A stretch of 64,000 bases of DNA, taken from Tissierella sp. (GTDB taxonomy: Bacteria > Bacillota > Clostridia > Tissierellales > Tissierellaceae). This document shows positions 59,454-64,000 of this stretch, piece by piece. The notes under the pieces were generated by a model that saw nothing but the letters and a program-made list of their open reading frames with translations, was not told the origin of the DNA and searched no databases. The position numbers were made by a program, and so were the translations under genes. Within the stretch, counting starts at the first letter, position 1. Every line of letters starts with the position of its first letter. Where the stretch lies: NCBI RefSeq assembly GCF_031460495.1, contig NZ_JAVKTS010000003.1, positions 496,001 through 560,000 on the forward strand, read 5' to 3'.

Positions 59454-60035
59454 TTATGGTATACAAATTATTTGACCAACTCTTAGATTGTTTGGATTTA
59501 TACCAGGATTAGCTCTCATAATGGCATCTACAGTAGTATTAAATCTTTGTGCTAGAATAAATAAGGTATCTCCTGATCTAATTGTATAAGGTGTTGTTCC
59601 AGTAGGACAAGTTGGTGGTTGTTGAGAACAATTTACACCAAGTGCAGTCCAAGTCATTATTCCTACTATTCCATCAGGTACGAGATTTCTACTTCTTTGG
59701 AAGGATATAACGGCAGCCTGTGTCATTGATCCAAAAATTCCATCAATAGCTCCCGGACTAAATCCATTACTTAATAAAAGCTGTTGAAGTTGGGCTACAG
59801 AAGCACCTCTACTCCCAATACTTAAAGTAGGACAAGAGGATATAGGTGGTGGCGGTGCTGGTGTTGGTACACAAATCACCTGGCCTATAAATAATCTATC
59901 AGGGTCTACCCCTGGGTTTGCTGCTATTAAGGCATCAAGAGAGATTCCAAAAGTTCTAGCTATGGCAAAAAACGTATCCCCCGCCTTAATAGTATACGGC
60001 ATTGATCCTATGGGACATGTTTGAGTTATTTCCAT
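59454..60035 (-). CDS. LysM - PG_binding_1 - LysM protein without signal peptide
   Basis: The ATG at 60035 after AAAGGAGG gives 193 residues; a longer open frame to 60086 lacks a ribosome site. LysM domains lie at 12-57 and 148-193 (PYTIKAGDTFFAIA, PYTIRSGDTLFILA), with a peptidoglycan-binding-1 domain at 74-132 and a Pro-rich linker. All three bind glycan. No export signal is visible, which suggests a role in the spore, where mother-cell proteins reach cortex or coat without secretion. It has no catalytic domain. Confidence 0.88.
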   Translation of the reverse strand: MEITQTCPIGSMPYTIKAGDTFFAIARTFGISLDALIAANPGVDPDRLFIGQVICVPTPAPPPPISSCPTLSIGSRGASVAQLQQLLLSNGFSPGAIDGIFGSMTQAAVISFQRSRNLVPDGIVGIMTWTALGVNCSQQPPTCPTGTTPYTIRSGDTLFILAQRFNTTVDAIMRANPGINPNNLRVGQIICIP

Positions 60036-60117
60036 ATGTTTACCTCCTTTATTTGAATTAAAGTACAATACATTATATTCAAACAAAGGGGATTAGTTCC
60101 ATTAGATAAAATTGTAT

Positions 60118-60285
60118 CTACCTCTTTTTCTTTTCTCCTTGATTTTGCATATTCTCATGGGAAACAAGCCCTTTATTGTTTTTCATATCTTCATTATCAA
60201 TAATACCCATTTCACCAGCCATTTCATAACTCATTGCTTTAAAGAAATTCTTATCAACTATTTCATTACTCTGTTTTTCTTTCAT
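60118..60285 (-). CDS. Small 55-residue protein with SASP-like motif
   Basis: GAGGTG lies 5 bp before the ATG. The product is polar and charged, with a short helix FFKAMSYEMAGEMGI near residues 14-28 that resembles the YEIAQELG site where the germination protease cuts small acid-soluble spore proteins. It then differs: the GN-rich second half of alpha/beta SASP is absent and a basic tail KKKR ends it. It is too short for usual ORF cut-offs. It lies just upstream of the LysM gene, on the same strand. The SASP link is a hypothesis. Confidence 0.55.
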   Translation of the reverse strand: MKEKQSNEIVDKNFFKAMSYEMAGEMGIIDNEDMKNNKGLVSHENMQNQGEKKKR

Positions 60286-60350
60286 ATTTTCACCTCATAT
60301 ATAGCTTTTGTATAATTTACACTTAGATACAAGGTAATTTCTGGAGTTAG

Positions 60351-60452
60351 CTATTCCAGATTGTATATTCCAATGATTACGGCAAATATAACTGAAATAC
60401 TAGTACCTAAAGCAAGGCCTGCAGCTCCCATAGTTGGTGCTAGTATCCAGCT
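60351..60452 (-). pseudogene. Fragment or micro-ORF with one membrane helix (MurJ-like end?)
   Basis: The minus strand encodes SWILAPTMGAAGLALGTS and a hydrophobic run ending IGIYNLE before a stop. The GAAGLALGTSIS pattern resembles the ends of MurJ/MATE-type flippases, and an in-frame stop precedes it, so it may be a leftover of such a gene. Alternatively an internal ATG gives a 26-residue single-helix peptide, but no good ribosome site precedes it. Confidence 0.3.
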
Positions 60453-60478
60453 CTACTTGCACAAGTTAGCACATGGAA

Positions 60479-60521
60479 AAAGGGGACATCTAGTCCCCTT
60501 TACAACGACACAAATGTCGTT
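60479..60521 (-). terminator. Tandem hairpins after ald
   Basis: AAAGGGGAC/GTCCCCTTT (60479-60501) is followed on the minus strand by TTCC, and AACGACA/TGTCGTT (about 60505-60521) forms a second hairpin nearer ald. The first looks like the terminator. Confidence 0.75.
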
Positions 60522-60531
60522 CACTATATTC

Positions 60532-61650
60532 CTAAATTTCTAATGCTTCTTCTGGTGTTATATATGGTCTGTCTTGTTTTATTCCTGTTTCTTCTAGAGT
60601 TAGTTTTCCATAGTAGAAGGACAAGCCTCGTCGTAGATACTTATTATCTGCTAATGCTTTTTCTACTCCTTTATTTGCTATTTCTAGGAGAGATGGAAGT
60701 GTTGCATTACACAAAGTTTGTGTAGCTGTTTGTGAAAAGGCTGATGGGATATTATCCACACAATAATGTGTTATTCCATCTACTTCATATACAGGATCAT
60801 CATGGGTTGTTGATCTACAGGTTTCTATTGCTCCCCCATCATCACAGGATACATCTACTATTAATGATCCCTTTTTCATCATACTTAGCATATCTTTAGA
60901 TACTAGATGATCCTTTCTCCATTTTGGCCATAGAATACAGTTTATAAGTACATCTGATCTTTTTAGGCACATTTCAAGATTGTTTCTATTGGAAATTAAA
61001 AATTCTACATTTGGTGGCAATGATTTTCTTGCTTCTTCCATTCTATTTACATCTATATCTAGTATTGTGACTTTATTCCCAAAGGCCGCTGCCAGTTCTG
61101 CTGCTCCTAATCCAGCATTGCCCGCTCCTATTATTGTTATCTCTGGTGTTCTAACACCTTCTATCCTTGATAATAATAGCCCATTTCCACCATGTATCTT
61201 TTGCATAAAGTTTAATGCGGCTAAAAATCCACCTTTTCCTGCTATTACACTCATTGGTTTTAGTAAAGGAAATTCTCCATCTTTATTATTAATATCTTCA
61301 TATGCTATTCCAATAATTTTCTTTTCAAGCATTACATCTGTTTGCTCTCTATGTGCATTGGAATGAATGTAGGTGAATACTATTTGACCTTCTCTTAAGT
61401 ATTCAAACTCCTCTGGAAATATTTCTTTCACCTTGTATATTAGTTCTGCTTCTTCAAATATTTCTTTGGCTGAATTAATTATTGCAGCCCCTTGATTTTT
61501 GTAGTCTTCATCTGTGAATCCACTGCCTAGTCCTGCATTTTTTTCCACTAGGACTTGGTGACCACGACTTATGATTTCCTTTACTCCATTTGGGTCACAA
61601 GCTACTCTATATTCATTTGCTTTTATTTCTTTTGGTATTCCTATTATCAT
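60532..61650 (-). CDS. ald: Alanine dehydrogenase
   Basis: The ATG at 61650 after GGAGGTAA gives 372 residues beginning MIIGIPKEIKANEYRVA. The NAD-binding motif is ITIIGAGNAGLGAAELAAAFG, and the catalytic Lys and His are in LVEKNAGLGSGF and VFTYIHSNAHRE. It deaminates alanine to pyruvate and NADH or runs in reverse. It follows nhaC by 25 bp and belongs to an apparent operon with the octopine-dehydrogenase-like gene. Confidence 0.95.
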   Translation of the reverse strand: MIIGIPKEIKANEYRVACDPNGVKEIISRGHQVLVEKNAGLGSGFTDEDYKNQGAAIINSAKEIFEEAELIYKVKEIFPEEFEYLREGQIVFTYIHSNAHREQTDVMLEKKIIGIAYEDINNKDGEFPLLKPMSVIAGKGGFLAALNFMQKIHGGNGLLLSRIEGVRTPEITIIGAGNAGLGAAELAAAFGNKVTILDIDVNRMEEARKSLPPNVEFLISNRNNLEMCLKRSDVLINCILWPKWRKDHLVSKDMLSMMKKGSLIVDVSCDDGGAIETCRSTTHDDPVYEVDGITHYCVDNIPSAFSQTATQTLCNATLPSLLEIANKGVEKALADNKYLRRGLSFYYGKLTLEETGIKQDRPYITPEEALEI

Positions 61651-61675
61651 GATTTTACCTCCGATATTTATATGA

Positions 61676-63088
61676 CTATAATACAAAACCAATTGTTAAA
61701 TACAGTACTGCAGATACTCCAGCAACTGTGAAAGCATAAGGTATCTGTGTTTTTACGTGGTCAATATGGTCAGATCCCGCACCCAGTGATGATAAAATTG
61801 TTGTATCTGACAATGGTGAGCAGTGATCTCCAAAACATCCTCCACCCATTACTGCTGCTATGGTTGCATATACTAAACTTGTAATTTGTCCACCTGTTAG
61901 ATCAAATGCTAGTGGTATAACTATCGGTGTTAATATTGCATATGTTCCCCAACTTGTTCCTGTAAAGAATGAAATAAATGCTCCTATAAGGAATGTGAAT
62001 ACTAGTAATAATGCTGGTGTCATCCATGAGCTGGCTATGGATATTACATAGTTTGCTGTTCCCAATTCCTTACTTATAGCATTAAGTGAATAAGCTAGTG
62101 CCAGAATAAGAACTGCAGATACTATGCCTTTTATCCCTTGTACTGCTGTTTCCATTAACTCTACTACAGTTCCCATCTTTTGTATTATCATCATTACAAA
62201 TTGAAAAGCTACAGCCAATACGAAGCCTTCAAGTGTTTTTGCACTACCTGTAAAGACATAAGTTCCTAATGTAACTGAAATAATGATTATAGCTGGTGCA
62301 AAAAAGTTTAAGAAAAGATTTGGTTTTATTCCCTCATTAGGTTTGATCTCAGAAAGTTCTTTCCCTAGCAATGGTTTTGCTTCATCACTCATGACCTTAC
62401 CTGTTTCTCTTGCTCTATCTTCTGCCTTTTTCATTGGCCCAAAGTCTGGGATTATACCTACTGCTATTAAACCAACCATAACTAGTGATAGTAATCCATA
62501 AAAATTATAAGGAACCATTTTAACTATTGCATTCATTGCAATATTATTATCTGTGAAAGCTCCAATCCCAACTAATAGCCCTGCTACGTATACTCCCCAA
62601 GATGAGAAAGGAATTATTGTACATACTGGTGCAGATGTAGAGTCGCATATATACGCTAGTTTTTCTCTTGATACTCTAGCTTTATCTGTTATATCTCTCA
62701 TTACTGTACCTACATATAAAGGACTAAAGTAGTCGCTAAAGAAAATAAATATACCTAGTAACCATGCTATTACTTGAGCACCTTTTGCCTTTACATTTAT
62801 CTTTTCAATAGATTTTGAAAATGAATCTATTGCACCAGATTTTTGGAAGAATGCTATCATAATCCCTACAAAAACCTCTATACTTAGTACCCATATAAAA
62901 TCTGCATTTCCTAAGGCAGACTGTGCTAATCCCGTAAATCCGAATAATATGTTTTGACCTGTAACTAATATTCCAACTAATACACCCATTAATAGTGAGA
63001 AAACTGCTTCTCTTGTAATAAAGGCAAGAATTACTGCTACAAGAGCAGGTAGTAATGATAAAATTCCAAAGTTTGTAACTGGATCCAT
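61676..63088 (-). CDS. nhaC: NhaC family Na+/H+ antiporter-like transporter
   Basis: The 470-residue protein has about eleven or twelve membrane helices and NhaC-type motifs FFSDYFSPLYVGTVMRDI and MGGGCFGDHCSPLSDTTILSS. Members exchange Na+ for H+, or couple Na+ to organic acids or amino acids. The position between ald and an octopine-dehydrogenase-like gene suggests an amino-acid or amino-acid-derivative substrate. GGGGGAAA precedes the start. Confidence 0.9.
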   Translation of the reverse strand: MDPVTNFGILSLLPALVAVILAFITREAVFSLLMGVLVGILVTGQNILFGFTGLAQSALGNADFIWVLSIEVFVGIMIAFFQKSGAIDSFSKSIEKINVKAKGAQVIAWLLGIFIFFSDYFSPLYVGTVMRDITDKARVSREKLAYICDSTSAPVCTIIPFSSWGVYVAGLLVGIGAFTDNNIAMNAIVKMVPYNFYGLLSLVMVGLIAVGIIPDFGPMKKAEDRARETGKVMSDEAKPLLGKELSEIKPNEGIKPNLFLNFFAPAIIIISVTLGTYVFTGSAKTLEGFVLAVAFQFVMMIIQKMGTVVELMETAVQGIKGIVSAVLILALAYSLNAISKELGTANYVISIASSWMTPALLLVFTFLIGAFISFFTGTSWGTYAILTPIVIPLAFDLTGGQITSLVYATIAAVMGGGCFGDHCSPLSDTTILSSLGAGSDHIDHVKTQIPYAFTVAGVSAVLYLTIGFVL

Positions 63089-63121
63089 TATATTTCCCCC
63101 TTAATCATTAATAAAAAGTTT

Positions 63122-64000
63122 TTAAATAATTTCTAGTAGATCAGATAAATTATACTTATCTAGACCTAATGTTTCCATTGTTCTTTTCTTTTCTCCTCTA
63201 TAGTCCCTGTCCATGATGACTGATGTAAGTTTGATAACGGAGTCCATAATTGGCGTTGGTACTCCAATTTGCTTGCCTAATTCTGCCATAAATATTAGAC
63301 CATAACCTACATCTTCATTGAAATATCTGTTATCTAAACTAGTTTGTGCGGCTATTCCTTTAAAACCAATAGCTTCTGAATATCCCTTATCATAGGTTGG
63401 TTCTTGCATGTAGCCTTGTTCCATTCCTAATACTGGGTCATCAATGACTTTAAAACCTAGTTTTTCTCCTATTGCTATTCTCTCCTTATCAACCCCTTTT
63501 ATTAATCTTCCTACGCCTTGAGTTACTCCATCTTCATAGAAGTAAAAATCTCCCTTTGTTCTCTCTATTAATGCAACATTTAATAGAGTCACTGATGGAT
63601 GTATAACTGGATTACCATTTTGTAATGTTGTTTGCAATATATTATTTGCTGGTATTAAAGCTGGATAAATACTCTTTAATAATTCATAAACCTTATTTGT
63701 ATTTTTACTTGGCAAAGCAGCGATATATAGTCCGCCTTTTAATTTTAAAAATACATTAATCTCACCTGGTTCTATAACTCTTACTGCATATGGCAATGTA
63801 CTAGTTTCTGCGATTAAGTAATCTTCATTATCTAAGGATAATCCTAATCCGTTTTTAAATACTATGCTACCTCCACAGGAGCTTGGACATACTATGATTA
63901 CTTGGCCTTTTTCTAAATAAGGTTTCACTGCCTTTGCAAATGGTTCTGTACTATATGCTGGTCCTACCACAAAAATTAATTCTGCTCCTTTTACTGCTTT
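63122..64000 (-). CDS. NAD(P)-dependent octopine/opine dehydrogenase family protein (N-terminus beyond window)
   Basis: The frame is open to the window edge, adding KAVKGAELIF before the first in-frame GTG at 63970, so the Rossmann N-terminus is cut off. The visible 292 residues contain the end of the nucleotide-binding domain and the helical octopine-dehydrogenase domain, with the typical HPSVTLLN near the interdomain His. Enzymes of this family reduce imines formed from amino acids and keto acids, or the reverse. Its operon with nhaC and ald fits amino-acid catabolism. Confidence 0.82.
   Translation of the reverse strand, partial: KAVKGAELIFVVGPAYSTEPFAKAVKPYLEKGQVIIVCPSSCGGSIVFKNGLGLSLDNEDYLIAETSTLPYAVRVIEPGEINVFLKLKGGLYIAALPSKNTNKVYELLKSIYPALIPANNILQTTLQNGNPVIHPSVTLLNVALIERTKGDFYFYEDGVTQGVGRLIKGVDKERIAIGEKLGFKVIDDPVLGMEQGYMQEPTYDKGYSEAIGFKGIAAQTSLDNRYFNEDVGYGLIFMAELGKQIGVPTPIMDSVIKLTSVIMDRDYRGEKKRTMETLGLDKYNLSDLLEII

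Noticed and set aside
60361-60543. Plus-strand 60-codon frame
   Set aside because: Antisense to the membrane-helix fragment and the ald terminators; no ribosome site.

Overview
The window is AT-rich chromosomal DNA of an anaerobic, spore-forming, flagellated Bacillota. Sporulation genes (spoIID, spoIIQ, spoIIID), flagellar rod and flgM/flgN genes, lysine-fermentation enzymes (Kce, Kal), an acetoacetate operon and a probably Na+-coupled ATP synthase together suggest an amino-acid-fermenting member of the Clostridia/Tissierellia. The genus cannot be fixed from sequence reading alone. Almost all genes lie on the minus strand.

Layout, low to high coordinate. (1) 1-5320: late-flagellar/competence block flgN-flgM-yvyF-comFC, recD2 and metK, with a sigma-28 promoter before flgM and a SAM-I riboswitch plus terminator before metK. 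(2) 5406-6976: a 118-bp dispersed repeat, tRNA-Pro(TGG), and an islet bounded by a 78-bp direct repeat of the tRNA 3' end. The islet holds a lipoprotein and a broken phage XkdX-like gene, so it looks like a prophage scar. (3) 7199-10063: a large exported phosphodiester-glycosidase-type protein. (4) 10093-18043: flgJ-like, flhP, flhO (sigma-28 promoter), mbl, spoIIID, spoIIQ (sigma-F-like promoter), spoIID, murA, ywmB. (5) 18182-25186: complete atp operon. (6) 25395-31184: thiolase, CoA-transferase A and B, atoE, preceded by a sigma-54 promoter, a palindromic upstream site and a PAS/AAA+ activator gene. (7) 31264-38343: wecB, tagO, upp, rpiB, ywlE, tsaC, then a ZIP transporter, a DUF2383 protein and a DUF368 protein. 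(8) 38498-47122: prfA, two half-size chromate transporters, prmC, a DUF1385 gene, rpmE, rho, glpX, transaldolase, fba. (9) 47260-50169: ggt, kce, kal. (10) 50367-54471: ATPase / membrane-tethered CARDB protein / MacB-type permease operon. (11) 54606-64000: pyrG, a divergent SLH/Ig-like surface protein, a LysM protein, a small SASP-like ORF, ald, nhaC and the C-terminal part of an octopine-dehydrogenase-family enzyme.

The backbone (comFC-yvyF-flgM; mbl-flhO-flhP; murA-spoIID-spoIIQ-spoIIID; atp; upp-rpiB-ywlE-tsaC; prmC-prfA; rpmE-rho-glpX-tal-fba; pyrG) is, from general knowledge, the same set found in one long region of the Bacillus subtilis chromosome. The metabolic and surface genes are insertions into that backbone. 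Kce makes acetoacetate during lysine fermentation; CoA transferase and thiolase can turn it into acetyl-CoA, and AtoE can move short-chain acids, so the two metabolic blocks plausibly act together.

Intergenic DNA is rich in repeats: period-7 arrays, GGTGCC/GGCACC palindromes on both sides of ggt, GGGAC/GTCCC palindromes, and the 118-bp element found twice, each time directly after a terminator. No CRISPR array, rRNA or intact transposase was seen.
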